NCBI RefSeq assembly: GCF_017357005.1
Contig: NZ_CP071589.1
Coordinates: forward strand, 1,364,001 to 1,428,000
Direction: 5' to 3'
Length of the DNA: 64,000 nucleotides
Source: Staphylococcus simiae
GTDB lineage: Bacteria; Bacillota; Bacilli; Staphylococcales; Staphylococcaceae
The notes under the pieces are model-generated. The model made no database searches. It worked only from the letters and a program-made list of their open reading frames with translations, and had not been told where the DNA came from. Position 1 is the stretch's first letter. Each line of letters begins with the position of its first letter. A program made the translations under genes and the position numbers. Shown here piece by piece: positions 28,224 to 38,143 of this stretch.

Positions 28224-29303
28224 CTAGTTAATATTTTGCATCATTTGAAACATAGGTAACATAATAACTAAATATATTGCCATAATAAAAACGGCTAAAA
28301 ACATAAATATAATTGGTTGAATAATTTTTATATCTTTATGCATTTTGAGTTGTAATTGTTTAATTAATATTTGACTATAAAGTTTTAATTCGATATCTAA
28401 TTTACCCCGCTTCTCACCTTGATTGATAAACTTTATAAGTAACTTATTAAAACATGGTAACTTAGATATAATTTGAGGAAGCGTTAGCCCCTTTTCAGAT
28501 TGAACTAAAATAAATTCACCTAAATACTGTCTGAATTTATCGTTATTATGGTTTATATAAACATCAACAATGGATTGTAAATTAATCCCATTTTTTAAAA
28601 ATAAGCATAATTCATTGGTAATATAATAAGTTTTTAATAATTTATAATAACTAGATAATATTGGTATTTTGGTTATAAATTGAATTTTTCTACGAACTGA
28701 AAATTGTTGATAAATCAACTTTATCGAAATGAGTATTAAAATAAGTAAACATATGAAGTATAAAATAACCGAGGGTAACGCTGTAATCACAGCTAATAGA
28801 AGTTGTTGAAGTGAAGAGAGTTTCACATTCATTAAATTAAATAATTGTTGGAATTGCGGTATAATCGTATGATTCATCAATATGATCATTCCCATGAATA
28901 TAGAGATGAGAATTAAAGGATATTGTAAGGTCTTGATAAATTGTTGTTCAGAAGCTCTATTTGTTTGTAAATAATTAGCAATTTCTTCTAATGTATCAAT
29001 TAAGTTGCCATATCGTTCTGCTAAATATACTTGCATAAGCACGGCGTTGTTAAATCCTAGTAATTTTAATATATCATGACAAGTTGCACCATTTGATATT
29101 TGTTGAAGAATATTATTTGGAAGATTTTTATTTTTGTAATCATATTGTAGATTTAAAAATTGAAAACTATCATATAACGTAAACCCAAATGCTAATAGTT
29201 TATTAAGATTTAATAACAGATCAATTTGCTTATCTTTACTTAATCGCCGAGTTGTAAATTGAAATTTAAATATATTTATCCATTGTTTTCTCACAAATGA
29301 CAC
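28224..29303 (-). CDS. comGB: ComGB, pseudopilus inner-membrane platform protein
   Basis: 359-residue member of the GspF/PilC family, the polytopic membrane base of the competence pseudopilus. Two repeated GspF domains (~20-140 and 220-350), with hydrophobic helices near 150-170, 175-200 and 330-352 (FMFLAVFIMAIYLVIMLPMF). It overlaps comGA by 38 bp and ends ~15 bp before the comGC start. Full length, so the break in comGC is not part of a wider decay. Confidence 0.9.
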   Translation of the reverse strand: MSFVRKQWINIFKFQFTTRRLSKDKQIDLLLNLNKLLAFGFTLYDSFQFLNLQYDYKNKNLPNNILQQISNGATCHDILKLLGFNNAVLMQVYLAERYGNLIDTLEEIANYLQTNRASEQQFIKTLQYPLILISIFMGMIILMNHTIIPQFQQLFNLMNVKLSSLQQLLLAVITALPSVILYFICLLILILISIKLIYQQFSVRRKIQFITKIPILSSYYKLLKTYYITNELCLFLKNGINLQSIVDVYINHNNDKFRQYLGEFILVQSEKGLTLPQIISKLPCFNKLLIKFINQGEKRGKLDIELKLYSQILIKQLQLKMHKDIKIIQPIIFMFLAVFIMAIYLVIMLPMFQMMQNIN

Positions 29304-30240
29304 CTGCTCTTGTCATATCACTTAGTTTACTTTCTAATTTTTCAAAGGTACGTGGTAAAGATTGATTATTATCAAAAAAATAATGCATTTGTGACTGAGT
29401 CATAATTTCACATACCAACTGTCTTTCATTTGATGTTGTTGTCACCAAGCGCTGATTAATTATTAAATTAGTCGACTGTAGTAATTCTTGGACTGAAATA
29501 CCCATTTCTAGTAAACGTAATATAGCACCTTTGCAATCGTTAGCATGTAATGTTGTTAACACTAAATGACCACTTAAACTTGCTTGAATCACGCATTTAG
29601 CAACTTCTTTATCTCTTATTTCTCCTATTAATATAACATCAGGATCACATCGTAAAATTGCCTTAAATGTATTAACATAATTGATACCTGCTTTTTCATT
29701 TACATTTACTTGGACAATTCCAGGTAATTGAATTTCTATTGGATCTTCGATTGAAACAACATTCAAATTTAATTCTTTATTGGCAAATGCAACCATTTGA
29801 TACATTAAGGTTGTCTTACCTGAACCAGTTGGACCACTGAACAGTAATAATCCCTGTTTTTTGTTCATTAAATGTTTAAAATCATTAAAATTATAAGGTG
29901 ATTGTTGGTTTTGTAAATATTGAGGAACAATACGGATAACACAACTTTCTAAACCCAATGATAACGGCAAAGTTGATATTCTTAAAAAATAAAGTTTATT
30001 ATACTGATAACTATAACGTCCACTTTGAGCAACTTGATATGTTGAAACATCTAATCCAGCTTGGAACTTCATATATACTATTAATTTCTGATAAACATTT
30101 AGATTTATTTGTTCATATTCTTCTAAATTATCATTGATCCTAAATTTAATATGAATGTCACTTTTCACTGGTATAAAGTGAATGTCACTCGCCCCCTTGT
30201 CTATGGCTTTATTGACTATAGTTTGAAATAAAATCTTCAT
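29266..30240 (-). CDS. comGA: ComGA, competence traffic ATPase
   Basis: 324-residue secretion/traffic ATPase of the GspE/PilB family, cytosolic motor of the DNA-uptake pseudopilus. Walker A GPTGSGKTT (~136-144), Asp box VVSIEDPIEIQLPGI, Walker B VILIGEIRD (~203-211) and His box LVLTTLHANDCKGA (~226-239). First gene of the comG operon; GTAGGAGG lies 7 bases before the ATG but inside a hairpin. In staphylococci the operon is known to depend on the cryptic sigma factor SigH and ComK; I do not see a certain SigH box. Confidence 0.93.
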   Translation of the reverse strand: MKILFQTIVNKAIDKGASDIHFIPVKSDIHIKFRINDNLEEYEQINLNVYQKLIVYMKFQAGLDVSTYQVAQSGRYSYQYNKLYFLRISTLPLSLGLESCVIRIVPQYLQNQQSPYNFNDFKHLMNKKQGLLLFSGPTGSGKTTLMYQMVAFANKELNLNVVSIEDPIEIQLPGIVQVNVNEKAGINYVNTFKAILRCDPDVILIGEIRDKEVAKCVIQASLSGHLVLTTLHANDCKGAILRLLEMGISVQELLQSTNLIINQRLVTTTSNERQLVCEIMTQSQMHYFFDNNQSLPRTFEKLESKLSDMTRAGVICEKTMDKYI

Positions 30241-30247
30241 AAAAATA

Positions 30248-30273
30248 CCTCCTACATATATACACGTAGGAGG
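30248..30273 (-). promoter_or_regulatory. Hairpin sequestering the comGA ribosome binding site
   Basis: CCTCCTAC and GTAGGAGG form a perfect 8-bp stem with a 10-base loop; the 3' arm is the comGA Shine-Dalgarno. TATTTTT follows directly before the ATG, so the stem could also act as a terminator for transcripts from the glk operon upstream. Confidence 0.6.
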
Positions 30274-30291
30274 GAAATATTTTTCTTTAAT

Positions 30292-30915
30292 TTAACCATG
30301 TAAAAATGGATTTAACTGTTCATCATCAACAGTAGTATACGGACCATGACCTGGGAATAATGGTAAGTCACCATCTAAATTAAAAATTTTATCTTGGATT
30401 GAATCAATTAACGTTTCATAATCACCTTTATATAAATCTGTTCTACCAATTCCATTGTTGAATAAAGTATCTCCAACAACAGCAAATTGGTCAAAAACAA
30501 ATGTTAAGCTTCCTGGAGAATGTCCAGGCGTGTGTAAGACATCGAATTTAAATCCTGCTATGTCAGCAGAACCTTCAGACAAACTTTTTGGCTTTGCACT
30601 ACTTGTTATACTAGGAAGTCCAAATTGTTTGAATTTATCTGCGCCATTTTTCTTGGTATCTTTTAAAAAATCGAATTCTTCTTCATGCATGTATACTGGT
30701 ACATCATATTTTTCAATAATATCGTCTAATGCACCAATATGATCATAGTGTGCGTGAGTTAATAATACTGCTTTAAGTGGTTTATTTATTTGGTTTAATT
30801 TCTTGATGATTTTTTCACTTTCACTTGATGGATCTATTAAAATGACACTTTTATCATCTTCAATAAAATATGTGTTAGTATCTACTAAACCTAATGTTAA
30901 ACTAGAAATTCTCAT
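30292..30915 (-). CDS. MBL-fold metallo-hydrolase (YqgX-like, glyoxalase II family)
   Basis: 207-residue metallo-beta-lactamase fold hydrolase. Zinc ligands are in THAHYDHIGA (HxHxDH, ~54-63), HTPGHSPGS (~131) and the late GHGP. Bacillus YqgX is reported as a bacillithiol-dependent glyoxalase II; the same role is plausible but not shown here. The ATG at 30915 is preceded by GGTGA; an upstream in-frame GTG at 30927 lies in that site. It begins just after the stop of the thiamine-binding-like gene. Confidence 0.82.
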   Translation of the reverse strand: MRISSLTLGLVDTNTYFIEDDKSVILIDPSSESEKIIKKLNQINKPLKAVLLTHAHYDHIGALDDIIEKYDVPVYMHEEEFDFLKDTKKNGADKFKQFGLPSITSSAKPKSLSEGSADIAGFKFDVLHTPGHSPGSLTFVFDQFAVVGDTLFNNGIGRTDLYKGDYETLIDSIQDKIFNLDGDLPLFPGHGPYTTVDDEQLNPFLHG

Positions 30916-30916
30916 T

Positions 30917-31240
30917 TTATTCACCACTTTTTTCTAAATGTTTTTGGACAGAAGTAAGCTTGTCATTCATTTTGCGATCTTTATCACGTCTATCATCTAT
31001 ACGGATATTTGTACAAACTCTATCTAACCCCTTATCAAATGGTAGTTCGTGAATGACTTTAACTACTTCTAGTAAATCTGATAATTCACCTTCTATTAGC
31101 GTGTTCATTGGTGTTAATTGATAGTCAATTTTTCCCATTTTTTTATATTCTTCTAATTTTTTTTGAATTTCTGCAATATATTTACTTACACTTGGACCTT
31201 CTGTACCAACTGGTATAACAACAACATCTACGATAGCCAT
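30917..31240 (-). CDS. MTH1187-family thiamine-binding-like protein (YqgV)
   Basis: 107-residue small cytosolic protein of the MTH1187/YkoF-like fold, [20 protein letters not shown], with the characteristic TPMNTLIEGE segment. Members bind thiamine or its precursors; the role in staphylococci is unknown. It overlaps glcK by one base and is followed 1-2 bp later by the metallo-hydrolase. Confidence 0.8.
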   Translation of the reverse strand: MAIVDVVVIPVGTEGPSVSKYIAEIQKKLEEYKKMGKIDYQLTPMNTLIEGELSDLLEVVKVIHELPFDKGLDRVCTNIRIDDRRDKDRKMNDKLTSVQKHLEKSGE

Positions 31241-32226
31241 TATTTTACCCCCTCTTTATCTATTACATATGTTTTAATTAGTCCTGCAGCACCAGTAATA
31301 CCTGCATCATTGCCTAGTTTTGCTTGAACGATTTCTGTTTCATATTGAGCTGGTTTAAAGGTTAAATTATTATATTCTGTTTTAATATTTTCAATTAAAA
31401 TTGGTCCAGCAGTAGACATGCCACCGCCTAAAACTATATATTTCGGATTACTAGTTACACTGATAATACTACATAAGTAACCAATATAATTAGCGACTTT
31501 TTCTGTAATAAAAATACAGAATTGGTCTCCTTCTTTTGCAGCATCAAATACAGCTTTTGCAGTAACTTTGTTTTCTTTAATTAGGTTTAAAATTGAAGAT
31601 CTAAATGTTAGCTTAGGATAATAAAAATTCACTAAATTAACAACACCTGTCGCTGATGCCACAGTTTCAATACATCCAGAGCGTCCACAATTACACTTGA
31701 ATCTTTGATCAAAATCAGCTCTAAAATGTCCTATTTCAGCTCCTGATCCATTATGTCCATGAACAATTTCACCATTAGAAATGATACCACCACCTAGGCC
31801 AGTTCCTAGAGTGATAGCTACGACATCATCAGCACCTTCACCTGCACCTTTATGCATTTCTCCAAGTGCTGCAATATTAGCATCATTATCTACATATACT
31901 GGACAATTTACAAATTGTTCAAATATTTGTCTAACATTGACTTTATTAGGCCAATATAAATTGACTGCTCCATTTACAACACCTGACTCAAAATCAACGG
32001 GTCCAGGAACTCCCATACCAACACCTATGACATCTGACATATCATAATTATTTTCTTTTACTTTTTCTACAAATGAATCATATATACCTTTTAATAATAA
32101 ATATCCAGTTTCATCACTAGTATCAGTATGAATTGACCATTTATGTAATTGTTCTAATTCAGATGAGAAGATTCCTAATTTACATGTTGTCCCACCAACA
32201 TCTGCAGCTAAAATTATTTTTGTCAT
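31240..32226 (-). CDS. glcK: Glucokinase (ROK family)
   Basis: 328-residue ATP-dependent glucose kinase. Phosphate loop [14 protein letters not shown] (~7-20), sugar-binding [12 protein letters not shown] (~155-166), and the ROK zinc signature [14 protein letters not shown] (~178-191) with the C-x-C-G-x-x-G-C pattern complete. VPGPVDF is also typical. Overlaps yqgQ and the thiamine-binding-like gene by single bases. Provides glucose 6-phosphate from non-PTS sugar. Confidence 0.93.
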   Translation of the reverse strand: MTKIILAADVGGTTCKLGIFSSELEQLHKWSIHTDTSDETGYLLLKGIYDSFVEKVKENNYDMSDVIGVGMGVPGPVDFESGVVNGAVNLYWPNKVNVRQIFEQFVNCPVYVDNDANIAALGEMHKGAGEGADDVVAITLGTGLGGGIISNGEIVHGHNGSGAEIGHFRADFDQRFKCNCGRSGCIETVASATGVVNLVNFYYPKLTFRSSILNLIKENKVTAKAVFDAAKEGDQFCIFITEKVANYIGYLCSIISVTSNPKYIVLGGGMSTAGPILIENIKTEYNNLTFKPAQYETEIVQAKLGNDAGITGAAGLIKTYVIDKEGVK

Positions 32227-32426
32227 TATTCTTCATTCCTTCTTTGATTGATTATTAGTTTACATTGTAAGTATTCATCTTTTGTTAATAACTCATAATT
32301 ATATAACGAGCTAATTTCTTGTTGCATCATTTCGTACATATCAGCTTTATTTTTAAAATAAATAATAAACCCATAATTTTTTAATAGTTGTTGAACATCA
32401 TAAAAATTATTAATGTTTCGAGTCAT
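32226..32426 (-). CDS. YqgQ-family small protein
   Basis: 66-residue helical protein (DUF910), [20 protein letters not shown], always found beside glcK in Firmicutes. Function unknown. It overlaps the gluP stop by 17 bp at its start and glcK by one base at its end, so translation is coupled through the operon. Confidence 0.85.
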   Translation of the reverse strand: MTRNINNFYDVQQLLKNYGFIIYFKNKADMYEMMQQEISSLYNYELLTKDEYLQCKLIINQRRNEE

Positions 32427-33870
32427 GTGTCTTCGTCAACTCTTTTTCTAAATTTACATAGTCACTATTACTACGATCAACGTTAACAGCTTTGCGTGCA
32501 TACTTTAAAGCTTTGTCATTGTCATTCAAAGCTCTATTAGCAACGGCCAATTCATAATTTAAGATTCCTGACTTAGGAAATAATCTAAGACCTTTTTCCC
32601 ATTCTGTCATTCCTTCTGATCTTGAATTTTCAGTAGCCATTATTAAGCCACTTAAATAATATGTTTCATCATCCGCATAATTTTTATTAATAGTTTTTTT
32701 TACAAGGTTTTGCGCATTATCATATTGTCCATCCAGCATATCATCTTTAATGAGTTTATTATAAATATTGTCTTCTTTAATAGTAAAAATTCTTATTTGC
32801 ATCGCCACAAATAATATAAGTAAAAGTATGATTAATCCCCAAAATACACTACGATTATGACGATAATAATAGCCAATCAGCGTAATCAACAAACCACCTA
32901 TAAAGCCACCTACATGTGCAACTATATTAATGTTTGACATAAATAGTGACATACCAATTAAAATAACTAAAGCAATTAATAGTTGGCCTAGTGTTTTTCG
33001 ATTAAATGTTTTTGATAAATACATCATTGCAAAAATTGAACCAATTAAGCCGAATATCGCACCACTAGCACCTACTGAAATTGTTGTAGTATTAAATGAC
33101 AATGATACAAAATTACCAAATAAGCCTGCTATAAAGTAAATACCTAACATTCTCCATGAACCTAGTATAGCTTCGACTATCTTACCAAAAATAAAAAGTG
33201 ATAATAAATTCATTAAAATATGTTCAAAATTAAAATGTAGAAACATAGAAGTAATTAATCTATACCATTCTCCATGTACAACATTAAAATGAACTAAACC
33301 GCCAACTTCTAATAACTTTACATTTGAAAAGTTATTCAAATAGAGAATCATACATAACCATATAAAAACATTAATTAAAATTAATAAATACGTCGCTGGC
33401 GTGAATTTTTGCATATATGTATCTAAAAAGTTTGTCGATAATACTTTCTTTTTATAAAACATATAAGTTTTCTTATCGTTATCTTCAGCAATTAATTTAG
33501 ACATGAAAATATTTGGCATGAATTTTTGTAAATCAATTTTATTTTTAATAACTTTAAAGTTAATTTTTAATGGTCCATTTTCATTATATTGCTCAGGCAT
33601 AATATCTGTATCTGTAAAATAATAGATATCCACGCTTTGAGGCTCAAAATCTATAAATTGGCTTATTTCATGTTTATGTTCTAATACTCTTGCTTTATCA
33701 AACCTTATTTCTTGTGTAGTAATCTCTGACTTTTTAAATATGGCAATTTGTTTCTTTCTTTTATTTGCTAACCATACTTCACTATCTTCTTTTTCAGAAC
33801 TTACCACATCAAATTTTAAATACCTAATCCAATAATATATCGTCTTCCAAAATTGTTTATCAATATCCAT
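32410..33870 (-). CDS. gluP: Rhomboid intramembrane serine protease GluP-like
   Basis: 486 residues: N-terminal cytosolic domain (~1-165), rhomboid core of six to seven helices (~170-370) and C-terminal TPR-like repeats (~375-480). The catalytic dyad is visible: Ser in SVGASGAIFG (GxSG) and His in NINIVAHVGGFIGG. WYRLITSMFLHFNFEHILMN is the conserved N-terminal rhomboid segment (HxxxxHxxxN). Cleaves membrane proteins within the bilayer; the substrate is unknown. Next to yqgQ-glcK as in Bacillus. Confidence 0.9.
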   Translation of the reverse strand: MDIDKQFWKTIYYWIRYLKFDVVSSEKEDSEVWLANKRKKQIAIFKKSEITTQEIRFDKARVLEHKHEISQFIDFEPQSVDIYYFTDTDIMPEQYNENGPLKINFKVIKNKIDLQKFMPNIFMSKLIAEDNDKKTYMFYKKKVLSTNFLDTYMQKFTPATYLLILINVFIWLCMILYLNNFSNVKLLEVGGLVHFNVVHGEWYRLITSMFLHFNFEHILMNLLSLFIFGKIVEAILGSWRMLGIYFIAGLFGNFVSLSFNTTTISVGASGAIFGLIGSIFAMMYLSKTFNRKTLGQLLIALVILIGMSLFMSNINIVAHVGGFIGGLLITLIGYYYRHNRSVFWGLIILLLILFVAMQIRIFTIKEDNIYNKLIKDDMLDGQYDNAQNLVKKTINKNYADDETYYLSGLIMATENSRSEGMTEWEKGLRLFPKSGILNYELAVANRALNDNDKALKYARKAVNVDRSNSDYVNLEKELTKTHDSKH

Positions 33871-33881
33871 TTGTTCCTCCG

Positions 33882-34421
33882 TTAAGAAGTTCTGTAAATT
33901 ATTAATTTATCAACAACTTGATCAAATGATTCCGGATCAAAAGTTGTTAATTGAAAATCATATAATAGACTAATAGTACTAGTTGGAAAAGCACTTAAAA
34001 ATTTATCATAATAGCCTCCACCATAACCAATTCTATAGCCATTCTGTTGAAAGCCCACACCTGGTACAACAATTAAATCAAGTTCATTTGTTGTCTGACC
34101 ATTTGATGTTGTATAGTATATGCCTTTTTTATCTTTTGCTATCTCGTTTATATTATCTATTTCTTTGAATGTCATCAGACGACTTTTATAATCCATTTCT
34201 GGAACATAAACACTTTTACCGTCTTGTAATGCTTGCTCAATAATTGGAAAAGTATTCACTTCATGATTGAACGATAAAACTAAAGCAATAGTATGCGCAT
34301 ATTGATATTCAGCTGTTGCAAATAATTGATCAGCTAAATATTTATCAGCTTGCATTTTTTTAGTACCTTTAAAATCTTTCAACTGTTGCAAAATTTGTTG
34401 TCTAATTTCCTTCTTATTCAT
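33882..34421 (-). CDS. 5-formyltetrahydrofolate cyclo-ligase
   Basis: 179-residue ATP-dependent enzyme that converts 5-formyl-THF to 5,10-methenyl-THF. N-terminal K/R-rich MNKKEIRQQILQQL, ATP-binding RIGYGGGYYDKFL (~131-143) and VVPGVGFQQNGYR are the family motifs. Lies 11 bp before gluP and probably heads the gluP-yqgQ-glcK unit. (YqgN in Bacillus.). Confidence 0.9.
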   Translation of the reverse strand: MNKKEIRQQILQQLKDFKGTKKMQADKYLADQLFATAEYQYAHTIALVLSFNHEVNTFPIIEQALQDGKSVYVPEMDYKSRLMTFKEIDNINEIAKDKKGIYYTTSNGQTTNELDLIVVPGVGFQQNGYRIGYGGGYYDKFLSAFPTSTISLLYDFQLTTFDPESFDQVVDKLIIYRTS

Positions 34422-34888
34422 TTAAACACCCACTTTGTTCACTATTATTATAACGTTTATAACTTTTAATGTCATTAAGTTGAAATTTTAGAGCTTCTGC
34501 TATTTTAATTGCTAGAAGCTCTTATGCAATTAGTGAGATTCTAACTAATTGTATTCCTCTTGAGCGCTATTTTTTAGTTGAAGTTTTTTGCTTTCAGTAC
34601 TTATGTAATAAATTTAAACATAATAATATGCAATTTTAAAAATTTATAAATTAACGTGATGAACTATAATATCTTGTGAAATTACTTAAACTATCACTTA
34701 TTTATTCGATTCATTTTACGTTCTCTAACGAATTAGACTGTTACATAATTAAATTTCATATTTAATTATTCGATTTTTATCAGTTATAAAAAATAGAAAA
34801 CCTCATTTTAATTAGTTGTTCTATAAAAAAAGTGAAACCTCTTAATTAAGAGATTCCACTTTTTACTGTTATTAAATATAATTAAAAA
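34422..34888. other. Intergenic gap between rpmG end and the cyclo-ligase start
   Basis: About 467 bp. The rpmG terminator lies at 34826-34865. A second inverted repeat AGAGCTTCT (34490-34498) with AGAAGCTCT (34513-34521) may be another terminator or a leader stem. The stretch between the two is AT-rich, with no open frame or operator I can support. Confidence 0.55.
34826..34865 (-). terminator. Terminator of rpmG
   Basis: AAAAAGTGGAATCTCTTAAT against ATTAAGAGGTTTCACTTTTT on the minus strand, followed by further T residues. Confidence 0.85.
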
Positions 34889-35038
34889 TTATTTAGTTTC
34901 ACGATGTAAAGTTTGTTTGTTTTCACGTGAACAGAACTTTTTCATTTCAATACGTTCTGGGTTGTTTCTTTTGTTTTTAGTTGTAATGTAGTTTCTGTCA
35001 CCACATTCTGTACAAGCTAATGTAACGTTTACGCGCAT
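34889..35038 (-). CDS. rpmG: 50S ribosomal protein L33
   Basis: 49 residues, [20 protein letters not shown] then [22 protein letters not shown] and TLHRETK. The first zinc knuckle C-x-x-C (C9, C12) is kept, while only a single Cys (C36) remains of the second pair, as in the staphylococcal rpmG2 type. A GGAGG site precedes the ATG. It is monocistronic, with a terminator behind it and the pbp3 end ~110 bp upstream. Too short to appear in coarse gene searches, but certain. Confidence 0.95.
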   Translation of the reverse strand: MRVNVTLACTECGDRNYITTKNKRNNPERIEMKKFCSRENKQTLHRETK

Positions 35039-35149
35039 GATTATTCCTCCTTACCATTTCTAAATACGACTTTATCATTATACCAATAACTATAATAATT
35101 GCAAAGTTAAAATTTCATACAGACAGTTTAGTATAATTTATTATTTTTA

Positions 35150-37225
35150 CTATTTATTATTATCTTTTTGTGCACTTTCTTTACCTTGATGTTTAAAGTA
35201 ATAATTAATCACATCTTTACCTAAATCTCCACCTGGTAACCATGGTGGTGGCACAGGTTGGTTAGTATAGACAATTGAAAATGCAAGCTTAGGATTATCT
35301 ATTGGCGCATAACCAATATACGTTGAATTTACTCTTGGCTCTCCATCTTGGAATACTTCAGCAGTACCAGTTTTTCCTGCTGATGGCACAACAGTATCTT
35401 TAAAGCTAGCATAGCCAGTTCCATCTTTGTTATTGAAAGCCATTTTGAATCCTTGTTGTTCTTCTTTAATTTCTTCTTCAGAATTATTTACTTTATTTAA
35501 TACATTCCCTTTAATTTTACGTTTAACTGGTCCAAGTTCGTCTTTGTTAGTAGAATCATGTATTGTCATTCCTAAATGCGGCTGAATTCTATAACCATTA
35601 TTAGCAATTGTTGAAACATATTGAGAAAGTTGTAGTGGTGTATAAGTATCATATTGTCCTATAGATAAGTCTAAATAATTACCTGGATTATTAGTTAAAG
35701 GCTCAATTTGTCCTTTAGTTTCATTTGGTAAATCGATACCAGTCTTAACACCTAAACCAACTTGATTTAAACCTTTTCTCAGTTTTTGTGCAGCTTCTGT
35801 AATGTCAGTTGGCAGTGGCATACCAGAATAATATGAACTATCAGCTAATTTCAATGCCGTTTTAAACATATATACGTTAGAAGAATGCATTAATGCTTCT
35901 TCATCATTAATTGTTATGTGTCCATTCTTATTGAAATATGACCGTTTCGTTAAGCCACCTTGGAAATGTAATGGTTCATCAACCATCTTCTCTCCAACTT
36001 TGATAGCATTATTTTGATAACCAGCAAGTAACGTGCCACCTTTTACAGATGAACCTACAGTAAATTGAGAAGCAAATGTTCCTATATCATAATCAGTTAA
36101 CTTCCCGCTTTTGCTTATTTGCTTACCTGCCATTGCTAATATGTCACCATTTTTAGGATTTTGTACAACAATCATAGCATTATCCATATTTTTAGCACCC
36201 ATACTTCGAAGCCTGCTAATTTGTTTGTCTAACAATGATTCAACTTCTTTTTGTAAGTCTATATCAATTGTTAATTGTAAATCATTACCACGAGCACCAG
36301 GATTAATTACTTCGGAAGAAATAACTTTACCTGATTTATCTGTAGTATATTTCATTTCTTTTTTCTTACCTCTTAATACATCTTCATATTGATATTCAAG
36401 ATAAGATTTTCCGACTCTATCATTTCTGGAGTAACCTTTCGATAAATATTGCTCGGTTAATTCTTTAGGAAGACCTTCTGACGGTGTAGATACATCTCCA
36501 AAAATACCACGTAAAGTATCTTTATATGGATATTTTCTATCCCAATCCATAGATGTGTTTACACCTGGCAATTTAGATAATTGTTGAGATACAGCAGCGT
36601 ATTCTTTCTCGCTAACATCTTCGTTTTTTATCATCTGTGGATCCAAAACAGATCCAGCATTCATTTGACGATAAATAGCTAAAACTTGAAGGTCTTTTTT
36701 AGATAAGTCATCAAGTTGTTTTTTACTAATTTTTGAGCGTAATTGCTTATCATACTGTTCTTGACTAATACTTCCATCTAAAAGTAATGACTGCTCTTTC
36801 GTCATCAATTCTTTAGCTTTTTTTGGATGAAGTTGAATCCAAAAATCTTTTTTATCTCTGTCAGTTATATTTTTGGTATCCATTTTAATTAATTTCGATA
36901 GTTTCTCAGCTGTATCTAGCATTTCACTTTGACTTGTTTTTCTTCCTCTAGTATATGTAATCGCCATTTTAGATGCATTATCTACAAGTACTTTTCCATT
37001 ACGATCTAATATACGTCCACGTGGAACAGATTCATTTACTGTTATATTTTCATCACTTTTTATGATTTGTTTATAATGACTACCTTGTGCAATTTGTAGA
37101 TAGCCTAACCTCAAGATCATTATTGCAAATATAAAGATAATTACGCCAAATATAAAGTTAATTCTTTTATTGATTGTATTTTGAACAATTTCATCATTTG
37201 ATTTTTCTTTTAGTCTTTTTAGCAA
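35150..37225 (-). CDS. pbp3: Penicillin-binding protein 3 (class B transpeptidase)
   Basis: 691-residue bitopic cell-wall transpeptidase. N-terminal membrane anchor (~23-45, FIFGVIIFIFAIMILRLGY), pedestal/dimerisation domain (~60-310) with RGRILDRNGKVL, then the transpeptidase domain: SxxK as SSVK (in FTVGSSVKGGTLL, ~392), SxN as SSN (in LMHSSNVYMFK) and KTG in SAGKTGTAEVF. Length equals S. aureus PBP3 as I recall it. Septal/side-wall peptidoglycan cross-linking. Lys-rich C-terminus. Not a PBP2a-like variant as far as I can see. Confidence 0.92.
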   Translation of the reverse strand: MLKRLKEKSNDEIVQNTINKRINFIFGVIIFIFAIMILRLGYLQIAQGSHYKQIIKSDENITVNESVPRGRILDRNGKVLVDNASKMAITYTRGRKTSQSEMLDTAEKLSKLIKMDTKNITDRDKKDFWIQLHPKKAKELMTKEQSLLLDGSISQEQYDKQLRSKISKKQLDDLSKKDLQVLAIYRQMNAGSVLDPQMIKNEDVSEKEYAAVSQQLSKLPGVNTSMDWDRKYPYKDTLRGIFGDVSTPSEGLPKELTEQYLSKGYSRNDRVGKSYLEYQYEDVLRGKKKEMKYTTDKSGKVISSEVINPGARGNDLQLTIDIDLQKEVESLLDKQISRLRSMGAKNMDNAMIVVQNPKNGDILAMAGKQISKSGKLTDYDIGTFASQFTVGSSVKGGTLLAGYQNNAIKVGEKMVDEPLHFQGGLTKRSYFNKNGHITINDEEALMHSSNVYMFKTALKLADSSYYSGMPLPTDITEAAQKLRKGLNQVGLGVKTGIDLPNETKGQIEPLTNNPGNYLDLSIGQYDTYTPLQLSQYVSTIANNGYRIQPHLGMTIHDSTNKDELGPVKRKIKGNVLNKVNNSEEEIKEEQQGFKMAFNNKDGTGYASFKDTVVPSAGKTGTAEVFQDGEPRVNSTYIGYAPIDNPKLAFSIVYTNQPVPPPWLPGGDLGKDVINYYFKHQGKESAQKDNNK

Positions 37226-37301
37226 AGCAACCTACCTCTATTCAAAGTCTTTCATCTTAAATGATATATGAATTTGTTCAATTTTTCTATCTTTTTAAAC
37301 A

Positions 37302-37331
37302 AAAAAATAACGGTCTCATAAAGAGACCGCT
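37302..37331 (-). terminator. Terminator of sodA
   Basis: GCGGTCTC-TTTATGAGACCGT hairpin on the minus strand (stem CGGTCTC / GAGACCG), then a run of seven T, ~13 bp after the sodA stop. Confidence 0.9.
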
Positions 37332-37343
37332 GAAAAACATCTA

Positions 37344-37943
37344 TTATTTTGCTGCATTGTATAATTCGTCAACTTTTTCCCAGTTAACAACATTCCAAAA
37401 TGCACTGATATAATCAGGACGTTTGTTTTGATATTTTAGGTAGTATGCATGTTCCCAAACATCTAAACCTAAGATAGGTGTTTTACCTTCAGTTAATGGG
37501 TTGTCTTGGTTTGGAGTAGTAACGATTTCTAAGTTACCGTTATTTACTACTAACCATGCCCATCCAGAACCAAAGCGTGCAGCTGCTTTGTCTGCGAATT
37601 CTTTTTTGAACTCATCTAAAGAACCCCACTGTTCTTTAATTTTTTCAACAACTGTACCTTTTTCTTCTGAGTTTGGAGATAACATTTCCCAGAATAATGA
37701 GTGGTTTAAATGACCGCCTCCATTATTACGTACTGCAGTTTGGATATCAGAAGGCACGCTATCTAAGTTAGCTACGATTTCTTCGATTGATTTAGATTCT
37801 AAATCAGTTCCTTCTACTGCAGCATTTAATTTTGTTACATACGTATTATGATGTTTGTCATGGTGAATTTCCATAGTTTGTTTATCAATATGTGGTTCTA
37901 ATGCATCATAAGCATATGGTAATTTTGGTAATTCAAAAGCCAT
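37344..37943 (-). CDS. sodA: Superoxide dismutase (Mn/Fe)
   Basis: 199-residue cytosolic Mn/Fe SOD, dismutes superoxide to peroxide. Metal ligands: His27 region ([19 protein letters not shown]), His in [13 protein letters not shown] (~81), and [19 protein letters not shown] (Asp ~161, His ~165). GGAGGAT lies before the ATG and a good SigA promoter upstream. Monocistronic. Staphylococci of the aureus group carry a second, cambialistic SodM elsewhere; this one in the zur neighbourhood is the SodA locus. Confidence 0.95.
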   Translation of the reverse strand: MAFELPKLPYAYDALEPHIDKQTMEIHHDKHHNTYVTKLNAAVEGTDLESKSIEEIVANLDSVPSDIQTAVRNNGGGHLNHSLFWEMLSPNSEEKGTVVEKIKEQWGSLDEFKKEFADKAAARFGSGWAWLVVNNGNLEIVTTPNQDNPLTEGKTPILGLDVWEHAYYLKYQNKRPDYISAFWNVVNWEKVDELYNAAK

Positions 37944-37976
37944 AAATAATCATCCTCCTAAAATGTCTATATATCT

Positions 37977-38005
37977 ATAATAACAAGCACTAATATTAAC
38001 AACAA
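37977..38005 (-). promoter_or_regulatory. SigA-type promoter of sodA
   Basis: On the minus strand TTGTTG (38005-38000), 17-bp spacer, TATTAT (37982-37977), ~34 bp before the sodA ATG. Confidence 0.65.
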
Positions 38006-38143
38006 TGTTTATGCCTATTAATTACTTGTTATTATTCCTACACCCTTAATATAACTCATATGACAAATTTTTAAACATATTATTAGAAAAAAAGTCGTAA
38101 TTACTAAATAAATCATACCAACGGAGTATAAAGAAGTACTGTA

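Noticed and set aside
35150..37225. Possible mecA-type resistance transpeptidase.
   Set aside because: Length, position beside sodA and rpmG, and motifs match the native PBP3; no SCCmec-like context.
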